Assembly: GCA_021300395.1 (NCBI GenBank)
Contig: JAJTEO010000008.1
Location: 1-51,817, forward strand
Length of the DNA: 51,817 bases
Direction of reading: 5' to 3'
Source of the DNA: Fluviicola sp.
GTDB lineage: Bacteria > Bacteroidota > Bacteroidia > Flavobacteriales_D > Crocinitomicaceae
The number at the start of each line of letters is the position of its first letter. Position 1 is the stretch's first letter. Shown here in pieces: positions 37,586 through 46,153 of the stretch. The position numbers were made by a program, and so were the translations under genes. The notes below the pieces were generated by a model. That model worked only from the letters and a program-made list of their open reading frames with translations, was not told the origin of the DNA and made no database searches.

Positions 37586-38890
37586 TTAGTTCAATGCTGA
37601 TTTAAACAAATTCAACGTGTATTCTCTTGCTTCTTTATGATCTACAATTGGAGAAGGATAGACTGATGTTCCAAATTCTTTTACCCATTGTTTGATATAC
37701 TTTAAATCCTTATCAAATTTCTCTTGTTGACTTGTTGGATTAAAAATTCGAAAGTATGGAACAGCATCACAACCTGAACTTGCTGCCCATTGCCAACCTC
37801 CTATATTACTTGCTTGTTCGTAATCCATTAACTTTTGAGCAAAATAAGCTTCTCCCCATCTCCAATCAATCGATAAATGTTTCGTTAGAAAACTTGCAAC
37901 AACCATACGCACTCTGTTGTGCATAAATCCTGTTTCATTTAACTCTCGCATTCCTGCATCAACAATTGGATAACCTGTTTTACCTTCGCACCAGGCATTG
38001 AATTTTACCTCATCTTTTTTCCAAATAACATTATCGTATTGCTTTTTAAAAGATTTGGAAACCGATTCTGGAAAATGATACAATATCATTTGGTAAAACT
38101 CTCTCCAAATTAACTCATTCAAATACGTCTCATTGATTTCTCTAACTGTTCTAGCTAATTCACGTATACTGATCGTTCCAAAGCGTAAATGAACACTTAA
38201 ACGCGTCGTTTTATTTAACGCAGGATAATCTCTATTTAGATGATATTCTTTTACAAAATCTAAATTCACAATTTCTGAAGGAAAAGGGAATTTAATATTC
38301 TCTAAAAAACCAAGTTCTGATAACGAAATCAAATTAGAAACCTTGCCAGATTTCTCTAAATGGTTAATGTATTTTTCTACTGGATAAGACTTTAAATAAA
38401 AATCATTTAATTTTTCTTTCCACTTTCTAGAATAAGGCGTAAAAACAGTATACGGCAATCCATCTTGTTTGATAACTTCTGCTTTTTCAAAAATAACTTG
38501 ATCCTTACTCCCAATAAATTCAACTCCTACTCCACTTAGAGTTTCAAAAATCTTTTTATCTCTTTCAATCGCTGAAGGTTCATAGTCTCTATTTGTATAA
38601 ACTTTATCTACTTTTAAATCTGAAACAATTTGTGGAATTAAATCAATTGGATTACCAAAATAGACCAATAAATCAGCACCTAAATCATTATACGACTTCT
38701 TCAGTTTTGCAATGTATTGATAAATAAAAATGACACGTTGATCATCGTTTGGTAATTGGGATAAAATCGTTGAATCAAAAATAAAAACTGGCTGAACTGA
38801 ATCACAATTCTTCAACGCGGTGAATAAACCTGCATTGTCATTTATTCTTAAATCTCTTCTATGCCAAAAGATTGATTTTATACTAACCAT
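37586..38890 (-). CDS. Cryptochrome/DNA photolyase family protein
   Basis: 434 residues. The N-terminal antenna-binding domain opens SIFWHRRDLRINDNAGLF; the FAD-binding helical domain has NELIWREFYQMILYHFP, CEGKTGYPIVDAGMRELNETGFMHNRVRM, TKHLSIDWRWGE and YEQASNIGGWQWAASSGCDA. The Trp residues for electron transfer (WQWAAS) are present, supporting a class I CPD photolyase, usually named phrB. A DASH-type cryptochrome is less likely given the length and motifs. Its gene ends 30 bases before bcp. Confidence 0.88.
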   Translation of the reverse strand: MVSIKSIFWHRRDLRINDNAGLFTALKNCDSVQPVFIFDSTILSQLPNDDQRVIFIYQYIAKLKKSYNDLGADLLVYFGNPIDLIPQIVSDLKVDKVYTNRDYEPSAIERDKKIFETLSGVGVEFIGSKDQVIFEKAEVIKQDGLPYTVFTPYSRKWKEKLNDFYLKSYPVEKYINHLEKSGKVSNLISLSELGFLENIKFPFPSEIVNLDFVKEYHLNRDYPALNKTTRLSVHLRFGTISIRELARTVREINETYLNELIWREFYQMILYHFPESVSKSFKKQYDNVIWKKDEVKFNAWCEGKTGYPIVDAGMRELNETGFMHNRVRMVVASFLTKHLSIDWRWGEAYFAQKLMDYEQASNIGGWQWAASSGCDAVPYFRIFNPTSQQEKFDKDLKYIKQWVKEFGTSVYPSPIVDHKEAREYTLNLFKSALN

Positions 38891-38901
38891 TTTTTTTAAT
38901 T

Positions 38902-38966
38902 TAGTTGAAAGTTGATAGTTTATAATTAAAAGTTTGTACTGTTAACTATCAACTGTTAACCATTAA
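38902..38966. repeat. Inverted and tandem repeat between photolyase and PTPS genes
   Basis: GTTGATAGTT (38911-38920) is a perfect inverted match to AACTATCAAC (38944-38953). A 14-base unit ACTGTTAAC(T/C)AT(C/T)A is repeated twice at 38938-38951 and 38952-38965. The start resembles the repeat at 27231. Confidence 0.45.
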
Positions 38967-38973
38967 CTATAAT

Positions 38974-39378
38974 CTAATTTCCGGAGTATTCAAAAATATT
39001 ATTTTCAGTTTCCCAAATACGAACTGTTAAACCGTATTTTGAATCGATTTTTTCTCTCAATATGTTCCAAAAAACAACTGTAATATTTTCAGCAGTTGGA
39101 ATGACACCTTCGAATTCTTTGCAATCTAAATTTAAATTACGATGATCAAATCGATGTAAAATCTCTTTGTACAAAATATCTTTTAGAATCTTTAAATCAA
39201 TAACATATCCTGTTTCTGGATCAATTGGTCCATCTAACCATGTTTCGATAGTATAATTATGTCCATGAAAATTCGGATTACTACATTTTCCAAAAACTTC
39301 TAAATTTTTCTCATCTGACCAATCAGGTCTGTATAATCGATGTGCTGCATTCAAAGATACTCTTCTACAAACTTTCAT
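38974..39378 (-). CDS. 6-pyruvoyl-tetrahydropterin synthase / QueD family protein (copy 1)
   Basis: 134 residues. Opens MKVCRRVSLNAAHRLYRPDW with a zinc His in AAHRL, then FGKCSNPNFHGHNYTIETW providing the HGH zinc pair and the catalytic Cys in the position used by PTPS (CxxPNxHGHNY). C-terminal RIWETENNIFEY holds the substrate Glu. It may make tetrahydropterin or carboxy-tetrahydropterin for queuosine from 7,8-dihydroneopterin triphosphate; the motif cannot decide. Only one base separates it from idi, so they are coupled. Confidence 0.88.
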   Translation of the reverse strand: MKVCRRVSLNAAHRLYRPDWSDEKNLEVFGKCSNPNFHGHNYTIETWLDGPIDPETGYVIDLKILKDILYKEILHRFDHRNLNLDCKEFEGVIPTAENITVVFWNILREKIDSKYGLTVRIWETENNIFEYSGN

Positions 39379-39379
39379 T

Positions 39380-39907
39380 TTATAATGCTTTTGATAATTG
39401 ATCTATATGTTTTTCTAATATCACTTTAAACCAATAAGTAAACTCCTCTGGTTGTGATTTGATATCAGCTATAATTTTCTCAAGTGATTCCCATTTAAAC
39501 TCAGACGCTTCTTCTAGATTTAAAATCGGTTGACCATCAAAACGTCCAATTACAACATGATCTAATTCATGTTCAACTAATTCGTTTTCAAGTGCTACAT
39601 CATAAATAAAAGAAAATGCACTTTTCATTTCACAATCAAAGCCCATTTCTTCTTTTAATCTTCGGTGAGCTGCTTCTATAATTGATTCACCTGGCATAGG
39701 GTGACTACAACACGTATTCGTCCATAAACCTTCAGAATGGTATTTTCCCATTGCTCGTTTGTGAATCAATAATTCATTATTAGAATTAAAGACAAAAATT
39801 GAAAAAGCTCTATGAAGTAAACCTTTTTGGTGAGCTTCCAACTTTTCCATCGAACCAATAACATTGTCGTCTTGATCAACTAAGACTACTTCAATTTTGT
39901 CTAACAT
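39380..39907 (-). CDS. idi: Isopentenyl-diphosphate isomerase type I
   Basis: 175 residues of the Nudix/IDI-1 family: HRAFSIFVFNSNNELLIHKR, then GLWTNTCCSHPMPGESIIEA with the catalytic Cys in NTCCSHP, a Nudix-like AAHRRLKEEMGFD with metal-binding glutamates, and YDVALENELVEHELDHVVIG with the second catalytic Glu. It interconverts IPP and DMAPP for polyprenyl synthesis. It heads a pair with the PTPS-like gene. The isoprenoid supply would feed quinones, and perhaps the GGGP-synthase-like enzyme at 14877. Confidence 0.95.
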   Translation of the reverse strand: MLDKIEVVLVDQDDNVIGSMEKLEAHQKGLLHRAFSIFVFNSNNELLIHKRAMGKYHSEGLWTNTCCSHPMPGESIIEAAHRRLKEEMGFDCEMKSAFSFIYDVALENELVEHELDHVVIGRFDGQPILNLEEASEFKWESLEKIIADIKSQPEEFTYWFKVILEKHIDQLSKAL

Positions 39908-39965
39908 TTAAATATTTTTATTAAACATAAAGTTACAATATATTTTAAACTTAATCCTCATTTCA

Positions 39966-39996
39966 AAAAAAAAGCAACGAAAAATCGTTGCTTTTC
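39966..39996 (-). terminator. Terminator after the BI-1 family gene
   Basis: A 9-bp stem AAAGCAACG/CGTTGCTTT (39972-39980 with 39987-39995), followed on the minus strand by a long T-run, closes the folE - BI-1 unit. Confidence 0.9.
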
Positions 39997-40013
39997 AAAA
40001 TTTTATATTTCTA

Positions 40014-40727
40014 TTAATCTCTACTTCCTAATAATCTTAATAGAGAAAGGAAAAGATTTACGAATAAAATATACAATTGCATTCCACCAACTAAAGCTAA
40101 TTTGTTTCTATCGATTCCAGACAATGAACTGTCTTTAGAAACATTTTTCAATTGTTGCATGTAGTATGCTGTTAATCCAGTGAATACAAATACACCAATA
40201 ACAGCTATAATGAATCCCATCATATCACTTTTCATGAAAATATTCACGATACCAGCTATAAAAATTCCGATGAATGCCATATATAACAAACTTCCCATTT
40301 TAGTTAAATCTGTTTTAGTTGTATAACCTAAAATAGCCATTCCTGCGAAAGCTCCTGCTGTCACAAAAAATGTTGAAGCGATTGCTGCTCCTGAGTAAAC
40401 TAAGAAGATTACTCCTAAACTCACACCCATTAATGCTGAATAAGCAATAAACAATGCTAAAAGCGCACCTAAAGACATTCTTTGGTAAGCTGTTTGAATG
40501 ATTAAGCCTAATCCTACTGGCGCAAATGCACACACATAAAATAATGGTGAAATACCACCTTCAGAAGTCATAAAGTATTTTAGGAAAAACTCTGGAGTTC
40601 CACATACGTATGCTAATAAACCAGAAATACCTAATGCTGCAAACATATAAGAATATACGTTTTTGAAAAATTCTCTTGAGATTTCTTTCGTAAATCCTTC
40701 GTGCTCTTGATCTAAAATATTGTTCAT
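40014..40727 (-). CDS. Bax inhibitor-1 (BI-1)/YccA family membrane protein
   Basis: 237 residues with about seven membrane helices: FKNVYSYMFAALGISGLLAY, ISPLFYVCAFAPVGLGLIIQ, MSLGALLALFIAYSALMGVS, YSGAAIASTFFVTAGAFAGM and more, ending GGMQLYILFVNLFLSLLRLLG, the family signature. BI-1 proteins are pH-gated calcium or proton leak channels or protease partners in the inner membrane; the bacterial role is unclear. It lies 16 bases behind folE and precedes a terminator. Confidence 0.92.
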   Translation of the reverse strand: MNNILDQEHEGFTKEISREFFKNVYSYMFAALGISGLLAYVCGTPEFFLKYFMTSEGGISPLFYVCAFAPVGLGLIIQTAYQRMSLGALLALFIAYSALMGVSLGVIFLVYSGAAIASTFFVTAGAFAGMAILGYTTKTDLTKMGSLLYMAFIGIFIAGIVNIFMKSDMMGFIIAVIGVFVFTGLTAYYMQQLKNVSKDSSLSGIDRNKLALVGGMQLYILFVNLFLSLLRLLGSRD

Positions 40728-40743
40728 AATTCTAAATTTTAAG

Positions 40744-41334
40744 TTAATGTAATTTTGCTTGAACTAAATTAATAAATTCTTTTCTAGTTGAATCATTTTT
40801 TAAAAACAACCCTGTAAACGCACTCGTAGTTGTTGAAGAATTTTGTTTTTGAACACCTCTCATTGCCATACACATATGAGAACATTCAATAACAACTGCA
40901 ACCCCTTTTGGATTTAATGTCCTTTGCACACAATCTCTAATTTCAATTGTCAAACGCTCTTGAACTTGTAATCTTCTTGAGTATGCATCTACAATTCTAG
41001 GTAACTTGCTCAAACCAACTATTTTTCCATCTGGAATATATGCGATATGCGCTTTACCAAAAAACGGTAACATGTGGTGTTCACACATTGAATACACTTC
41101 AATATCTTTCACAATCACCATTTCTGAATATTCCTCATGAAAAATTGCTTTTTGCATAATTTCATCCGGATTCAAATCGTAACCATGTGTTAAATATTGC
41201 ATTGCTTTCGCCATACGCTCAGGTGTTTTTAATAAACCTTCACGATTCGGATCTTCGCCAATTTGAGTTAACACTTCATGGTAATGAGCTGCTAATTTTT
41301 CTGTTGTTTCTAATTTATAAATTTTGTCTTCCAC
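40744..41334 (-). CDS. folE: GTP cyclohydrolase I
   Basis: 196 residues. Conserved blocks: [40 protein letters not shown] (zinc Cys and catalytic His), [27 protein letters not shown] in sequence, and [17 protein letters not shown] with the second zinc Cys. It turns GTP into 7,8-dihydroneopterin triphosphate, the substrate of PTPS and of folate synthesis. The start is GTG; no nearby in-frame ATG exists, and upstream sequence has no family match. Two PTPS-like genes flank it within 2 kb. Confidence 0.96.
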   Translation of the reverse strand: MEDKIYKLETTEKLAAHYHEVLTQIGEDPNREGLLKTPERMAKAMQYLTHGYDLNPDEIMQKAIFHEEYSEMVIVKDIEVYSMCEHHMLPFFGKAHIAYIPDGKIVGLSKLPRIVDAYSRRLQVQERLTIEIRDCVQRTLNPKGVAVVIECSHMCMAMRGVQKQNSSTTTSAFTGLFLKNDSTRKEFINLVQAKLH

Positions 41335-41404
41335 TAGTTGGATTTATTTTAAATAAAAATACGAGATTCTAATGAGATTGTTCTAATCTGAATGTTAAAT
41401 AAAT

Positions 41405-41836
41405 TTAAAATGGTTCTCTCCCACCAAAATACTCAACGTAATTATTTTCAGTTTCAACCAATTTAATTTTCACTAACTCTCCACCTGCTTTTGAAATAGG
41501 CTCTAAAATTTGTTCCCAAATCTTTATAACCACGTTTTCAGTAGAGGCTAATAAACCTTTTAAAAATGGAACGTCTAAGTTTAAGTTTTTGTGATCTAAT
41601 GGTTCAACAACGTATTCTTTAATAATATCACTCAAATCTTTCAAGTTAATTACAAAACCTGTATCTTCATTCGGAGCACCCTTCACTGTAACATATATCG
41701 TAAAGTTATGACCGTGCCAATTGTGATTACTACACCTTCCAAATACCTCAATATTTTTCTCTTCTGACCATTTTTCTTGCCACAATTTATGTGCAGCATT
41801 AAATGTCTCTCTTCTTGTTATGTAAACTGTACTCAC
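41405..41836 (-). CDS. 6-pyruvoyl-tetrahydropterin synthase / QueD family protein (copy 2)
   Basis: 143 residues with the same build as copy 1: AAHKLWQEKW, FGRCSNHNWHGHNFTIYVTV (catalytic Cys and HGH zinc pair), PLDHKNLNLDVPF and VETENNYVEYFGG. A longer in-frame reading from a TTG at 41887 exists, but that TTG coincides with the -33 element and transcription would begin near 41852. The GTG at 41836 (VSTVYITRRETFNAAH) is the better start. It lies upstream of folE by 70 bases and is divergent from the TlyA-like gene. Confidence 0.87.
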   Translation of the reverse strand: MSTVYITRRETFNAAHKLWQEKWSEEKNIEVFGRCSNHNWHGHNFTIYVTVKGAPNEDTGFVINLKDLSDIIKEYVVEPLDHKNLNLDVPFLKGLLASTENVVIKIWEQILEPISKAGGELVKIKLVETENNYVEYFGGREPF

Positions 41837-41857
41837 GCTCAAATTTTTATGAATTGG

Positions 41858-41887
41858 CAAATTTAGACAAAAAATAACAATTAACAA
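41858..41887 (-). promoter_or_regulatory. Bacteroidota promoter for the second PTPS-like gene
   Basis: On the minus strand a -33 TTG (41887-41885) and a perfect -7 box TAAATTTG (41865-41858) are 19 bases apart. This fixes the start codon to GTG 41836 by excluding the TTG further up. Confidence 0.75.
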
Positions 41888-41966
41888 TTGGAGTTCTTTA
41901 ATTCAAATTGCTAAATCTTGTAGTAATTGAAGAGGTTACTTCTCAATAAAATCCTACCTTTACGAC

Positions 41967-42707
41967 ATGGAAGAGCGTTTAGACAAGATATTAGTTCAAA
42001 GAAACTTGGTAAGTTCAAGAGTAAGAGCCGAGCAAGTAATCCAAGAAATTGGCGTTAAAGTAAATGGAAAATTGATTCAGAAAAGTGGAAAAAAATTCCC
42101 TTTAGATTGTAAAATCGAATTGGTTGCTGAAGAAATTCCTTATGTTTCTATGGATGCTTTAAAGTTGGAAGAAGCTTTTAACAAATGGAAAATTGAGATT
42201 GAAAACGGAATCTTTTTAGACGTTGGATGTTCAACTGGAGGCTTTACTGAATTTCTATTAAGTCAAAACGCATCAAAAGTTTTTGCTACTGATACTTCTA
42301 AAAATGCTTTACATACAAAAATTCAAGAAAATTCATCAGTAGTTGATTTAACAGGCGGACCGATTCGAGAAATAACAAAGAAGTCGGTAACAGATGAATT
42401 AGATGGTTGTGTGATTAATGCACCTTTCTTAGCAATGGAAAAAGTATTTCCTTTTATCCATGGATTTGTGAAAGAAAATGGATTCGTTATTGCACTTTTA
42501 AAACCAACTTTCGAAGCAGAAAAAGATTTCTTAAAACATGATGGAACTTTAAAAAACAATAAAGCTTTTCCAATTATTATCGATAACATTAAGAAAATAG
42601 GCAAATTAAACAACTTAGAATTTATTGAATCTATTCAATCCCCAATTTTAGGAAATAATGGTCAACCAGAATTAATTGCATATTTCAGAAAAAAAACTAC
42701 TGTTTAG
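41967..42707 (+). CDS. TlyA-family RNA methyltransferase-like protein (divergent)
   Basis: 246 residues. An N-terminal S4 RNA-binding domain (RLDKILVQRNLVSSRVRAEQ, VKVNGKLIQKSGKKFP) is followed by a Rossmann FtsJ/TlyA methyltransferase domain with the SAM motif FLDVGCSTGGFTEFLL. Several usual TlyA motifs differ: VSRGGLKL is VSMDALKL, VDVGYGQL is TDTSKNAL, DVSFISL is NAPFLAM and KPQFEA is KPTFEA. SAM binding looks kept but the Asp of the DVSF motif is lost, so rRNA methylation is uncertain. A TACCTTTA near 41955 resembles a -7 box. Single gene, divergent from PTPS copy 2. Confidence 0.8.
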   Translation: MEERLDKILVQRNLVSSRVRAEQVIQEIGVKVNGKLIQKSGKKFPLDCKIELVAEEIPYVSMDALKLEEAFNKWKIEIENGIFLDVGCSTGGFTEFLLSQNASKVFATDTSKNALHTKIQENSSVVDLTGGPIREITKKSVTDELDGCVINAPFLAMEKVFPFIHGFVKENGFVIALLKPTFEAEKDFLKHDGTLKNNKAFPIIIDNIKKIGKLNNLEFIESIQSPILGNNGQPELIAYFRKKTTV

Positions 42708-42731
42708 AATTAATATAAATAAGGGAATTGT

Positions 42732-42739
42732 TATCTTTG
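42732..42739 (+). promoter_or_regulatory. Bacteroidota -7 box upstream of sufS
   Basis: TATCTTTG fits TAnnTTTG seven bases before the ATG at 42746. No TTG at proper spacing, so partial support. Confidence 0.45.
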
Positions 42740-42745
42740 TACTAG

Positions 42746-43984
42746 ATGATTATGGAAGGACAAAAAAAACATTTCAACGTTCGTGAAATTCGTGAGCAAT
42801 TTCCAGCACTTCGCCGTTTAATTTATGGTAAAAATTTAATTTACTTTGACAACGGAGCGACGTCTCAAAAACCTCAAATGGTTTTGGATGCGATAAATAT
42901 GTATTACTCAAAAGATAATGCAAATATCCATCGAGGCGTTCATTACATGAGTCAAAAAGCAACGACTGGATTTGAAGACGCTCGTCAGATTATTCAAAAA
43001 TACATCAATGCTAATAAATCAGAAGAAATTATTTTTACTAAAGGAACAACTGATAGTATCAATTTAGTAGCTTTTTCTTTTGGACAATTATTAAACGCTG
43101 GAGATGAAGTAATTATTTCAGCAATGGAACATCACTCAAACATCGTTCCATGGCAAATGATGTGCGAACGTAGAGGTTGTATTTTGAAAATTGCTCCAAT
43201 CAACAAAAAAGGAGAATTAATAATGGCTGATTATGAAGCATTATTAAATTCAAAAACAAAACTTGTCTCTATTACTCATATTTCAAATACTTTAGGAACA
43301 ATAAATCCTATTAAAGAAATTACACAAAAAGCACATGCCGTTGGAGCGAAAGTCTTAATTGATGGCGCTCAAAGTATCCAACACATGAAAATTGATGTGA
43401 AAGATATCGATTGTGATTTCTTTGCTTTTTCTAGTCATAAGGTATTTGGTCCAACTGGAGTTGGTGTACTTTATGGAAAAGAAGCAATCTTAGAAAAAAT
43501 GCCTCCTTATCAAGGTGGTGGAGATATGATTGCAAAAGTTACTTTTGAAAAAACGACATATAACGAATTACCTTTCAAATTTGAAGCTGGAACACCACAC
43601 ATTGCTGGGGTAATTTGTCTTGGAAAAGCAATTGAATTTTTATCTCAATTTGACATTGAAGCAATCCAAAAGCATGAACATGATTTAATGGAATATGCAC
43701 AAGACATGCTTTCAACTTTTGAAGGAGTAAATATTATTGGAGAAGCAAAAAAGAAAACAAGTGTGGTTTCATTTACAGTTGATGGAATTCATCCTTTTGA
43801 TATTGGAACTTTATTAGACAAACAAGGAATTGCTGTTAGAACAGGCCATCATTGTACACAACCATTAATGGACTTCTATAAAATCCCAGGAACGATTAGA
43901 GCTTCTTTTGCTTTCTACAATACAAAAGAAGAAATTGATACATTCATTGAGGCCGTTGAAAAAAGCATCAATATGTTAAAATAA
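42746..43984 (+). CDS. sufS: Cysteine desulfurase SufS
   Basis: 412 residues, PLP-dependent class V aminotransferase fold. Markers: LIYFDNGATSQKPQMVLDAI, EHHSNIVPWQMM, LIDGAQSIQHM, the PLP-lysine in FAFSSHKVFGPTGVGVLYG and the persulfide Cys in RTGHHCTQPLMDFY, typical of group II SufS/CsdA. It frees sulfur from cysteine for iron-sulfur clusters. The first two codons (ATG ATT) precede a second ATG at 42752 that could also be used. sufE follows by two bases. The scaffold genes sufBCD are not adjacent. Confidence 0.95.
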   Translation: MIMEGQKKHFNVREIREQFPALRRLIYGKNLIYFDNGATSQKPQMVLDAINMYYSKDNANIHRGVHYMSQKATTGFEDARQIIQKYINANKSEEIIFTKGTTDSINLVAFSFGQLLNAGDEVIISAMEHHSNIVPWQMMCERRGCILKIAPINKKGELIMADYEALLNSKTKLVSITHISNTLGTINPIKEITQKAHAVGAKVLIDGAQSIQHMKIDVKDIDCDFFAFSSHKVFGPTGVGVLYGKEAILEKMPPYQGGGDMIAKVTFEKTTYNELPFKFEAGTPHIAGVICLGKAIEFLSQFDIEAIQKHEHDLMEYAQDMLSTFEGVNIIGEAKKKTSVVSFTVDGIHPFDIGTLLDKQGIAVRTGHHCTQPLMDFYKIPGTIRASFAFYNTKEEIDTFIEAVEKSINMLK

Positions 43985-43986
43985 TT

Positions 43987-44403
43987 ATGACATTAAACGA
44001 AAAACAAAACGAAATCATTGATGACTTTTCTCTTTTCGAGGATTGGATGCAAAAATATGAGTACATTATTGAACTAGGAAAAGACTTGCCATTAATTGAA
44101 GACTCTAAGAAAACAGAAGATAGATTAATTGATGGTTGTCAATCTAAAGTTTGGTTAGACTCAACAGTAATAGATGGAAAAATGAGTTTATCTGCTGATT
44201 CGGACGCTATTATTACCAAAGGAATTATTGGCTTATTGATTCGTGTTTTAAACAATGAATCTCCTGAAGATGTTGCTAAAGCAGATTTATTTTTCATTAA
44301 AGAAATTGGTTTACAAGAACATTTATCTCCTACTCGTGCAAATGGGTTATTGAGTATGGTCAAAAAAATAAAAATGAATGCATTAACGGCTTTGAGTCGT
44401 TAA
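43987..44403 (+). CDS. sufE: Sulfur acceptor SufE
   Basis: 138 residues with the SufE signature DRLIDGCQSKVWLDSTVIDG, where the Cys accepts the persulfide from SufS, and the C-terminal ARANGLLSMVKKIKMNAL. It boosts SufS activity. Tight spacing to sufS and to the DUF59 gene implies one operon. Confidence 0.95.
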   Translation: MTLNEKQNEIIDDFSLFEDWMQKYEYIIELGKDLPLIEDSKKTEDRLIDGCQSKVWLDSTVIDGKMSLSADSDAIITKGIIGLLIRVLNNESPEDVAKADLFFIKEIGLQEHLSPTRANGLLSMVKKIKMNALTALSR

Positions 44404-44423
44404 GTATTTGAAAAAATAACATT

Positions 44424-44726
44424 ATGGAATTAGAAAACACCATTGTTGAAGTTTTAAAAACAATTTACGATCCCGAAATACCTGTTGACATTTATGAATT
44501 AGGATTAATCTATGAAGTAAAAATCGATAAGGATAATAATGTTGAAATCGATATGACTTTGACTTCACCAAACTGTCCTGTAGCTGAAACAATGCCAAAA
44601 GAAGTTGAGGAAAAAGTCGCTTTAATTGAAACGGTAAAATCTGCAAAAGTAAATATCGTTTTTGACCCTACTTGGGATAAAGACATGATGAGCGAAGAGG
44701 CGAAATTAGAATTAGGATTTCTTTAA
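44424..44726 (+). CDS. DUF59/MIP18-family iron-sulfur assembly protein (SufT-like)
   Basis: 100 residues: VLKTIYDPEIPVDIYELGLI at the start, then MTLTSPNCPVAETMPKEVEE with the conserved Cys, and VNIVFDPTWDKDMMSEEAK, the usual MIP18/PaaD-like plan. Such proteins aid maturation of iron-sulfur proteins. Its place after sufSE supports that. Confidence 0.9.
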   Translation: MELENTIVEVLKTIYDPEIPVDIYELGLIYEVKIDKDNNVEIDMTLTSPNCPVAETMPKEVEEKVALIETVKSAKVNIVFDPTWDKDMMSEEAKLELGFL

Positions 44727-44744
44727 ATTATTACACAAATAAAT

Positions 44745-45989
44745 ATGAGAAGAGTTGTTATTACAGGTATTGGGGCTTTAACGCCTATCGGGAATAATTT
44801 ATCTGATTATTGGAATGGTTTAAAAGAAGGTAAAAGTGGAGCAGCTCCAATTACCAAATTTGATACTTCAAAATTCAAAACATCATTTGCTTGTGAACTA
44901 AAAGACTTTGACCCAAAAGCACATTTTGACGTTAAAGAATTAAGAAAATATGATCCATTCTCTCAATATGCTTTAGTAGCGGTTGCAGAAGCAGTAAAAC
45001 ATGGTGAAATTGATTTCGACAAACTAAATAAAGATAGAATTGGGGTTATTTGGGGTTCTGGAAACGGAGGCATTCAAACTTTTCAAGACCAAATGAAAGA
45101 ATATTGCGAAGGAGATGGAACACCTCGTTTCACACCTTTTTTTATTCCTCGAATTTTAGTTGACATTGCATCTGGAATTATTTCAATTAAATATGGCTTA
45201 AGAGGTGTGAATTTCTGTCCTGTTTCAGCTTGCGCAACTTCAAATACTGCAATCATTGAAGCTTTTAACTACATAAAATGGGATAAAGCAGATATGGTAA
45301 TTACTGGTGGATCTGAAGCTGCAATCAATGAATCAGCAATTGGAGGATTCTCTTCTGCAAAAGCATTATCAACTCGAAATGATTCTCCTGAAACAGCATC
45401 AAGACCATTTGATGTATCAAGAGACGGTTTTGTGATGGGCGAAGGTGCAGGTGCAATGATTTTAGAAGAATACGAACATGCTATCGCTCGAGGAGCAAAA
45501 ATTTACGGTGAAGTTGTTGGAGCTGGAATGGCTGCTGATGCTTACCATCTAACAGGAACACATCCTGAAGGTGATGGAGCTGTTTTAGGAATGAAAGAAG
45601 CTTTAAGAGAAGCAGGAATTTCAGCAGATGAAATTGATTACGTAAACATGCACGCAACTTCAACACCTCAAGGTGATAATTCTGAATTAATAGCTGCAAA
45701 GCGAGTTTTTGGGGATCGAAATGAATTAGCAATTTCTGCAACGAAATCAATGACTGGACATTTATTAGGAGCTGCTGGAGCGATTGAAGCAATTGCTTGC
45801 GTCATGGCACTTCAAGAAGATCTTGTTCCACCAACAATAAACACCAAAGAAATTGAACCTGATTTTGCAGGAGTTTATACCTTCCCTTTAAACAAACCGC
45901 TACCAAAAAAATTAAATTACGCTATGAGTAATACATTTGGTTTTGGAGGTCATATCGCTTCGGTGATATTTAAGAAATTTGAGAAATAA
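44745..45989 (+). CDS. fabF: 3-oxoacyl-[ACP] synthase II
   Basis: 414 residues, thiolase fold. Opens RRVVITGIGALTPIGNN; nucleophile Cys in CPVSACATSNTAIIEA; catalytic His in DYVNMHATSTPQGDNSE and SMTGHLLGAAGAIEA; C-terminal NTFGFGGHIASVIF. It elongates acyl-ACP in fatty-acid synthesis. It is 18 bases after the SufT-like gene, so it may share the transcript, and is closed by a strong terminator. No acpP lies beside it. Confidence 0.95.
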   Translation: MRRVVITGIGALTPIGNNLSDYWNGLKEGKSGAAPITKFDTSKFKTSFACELKDFDPKAHFDVKELRKYDPFSQYALVAVAEAVKHGEIDFDKLNKDRIGVIWGSGNGGIQTFQDQMKEYCEGDGTPRFTPFFIPRILVDIASGIISIKYGLRGVNFCPVSACATSNTAIIEAFNYIKWDKADMVITGGSEAAINESAIGGFSSAKALSTRNDSPETASRPFDVSRDGFVMGEGAGAMILEEYEHAIARGAKIYGEVVGAGMAADAYHLTGTHPEGDGAVLGMKEALREAGISADEIDYVNMHATSTPQGDNSELIAAKRVFGDRNELAISATKSMTGHLLGAAGAIEAIACVMALQEDLVPPTINTKEIEPDFAGVYTFPLNKPLPKKLNYAMSNTFGFGGHIASVIFKKFEK

Positions 45990-46020
45990 AAAAATGCCCT
46001 GAACAGAGGGCATTTTTTTT
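45990..46020 (+). terminator. Terminator after fabF
   Basis: A 9-bp stem AAATGCCCT/AGGGCATTT (45992-46000 with 46007-46015), six-base loop, then a T-run. The stretch from here to 46153 holds nothing else recognisable. Confidence 0.93.
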
Positions 46021-46153
46021 GATACATATTCTCAAAACCCATGCAAAAACAATTCAATCCAAAATCATTTTTAAAAAAATATAAAATTAATATCTATAAT
46101 ATTAAAAATAAAGAGATTAAAACAAATAAAAAAACCTTTGAAATATTACAAAA

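Noticed and set aside
45481-45792. Leu/Gln-rich open frame antisense to fabF
   Set aside because: Low-complexity reverse reading of fabF; no independent evidence.
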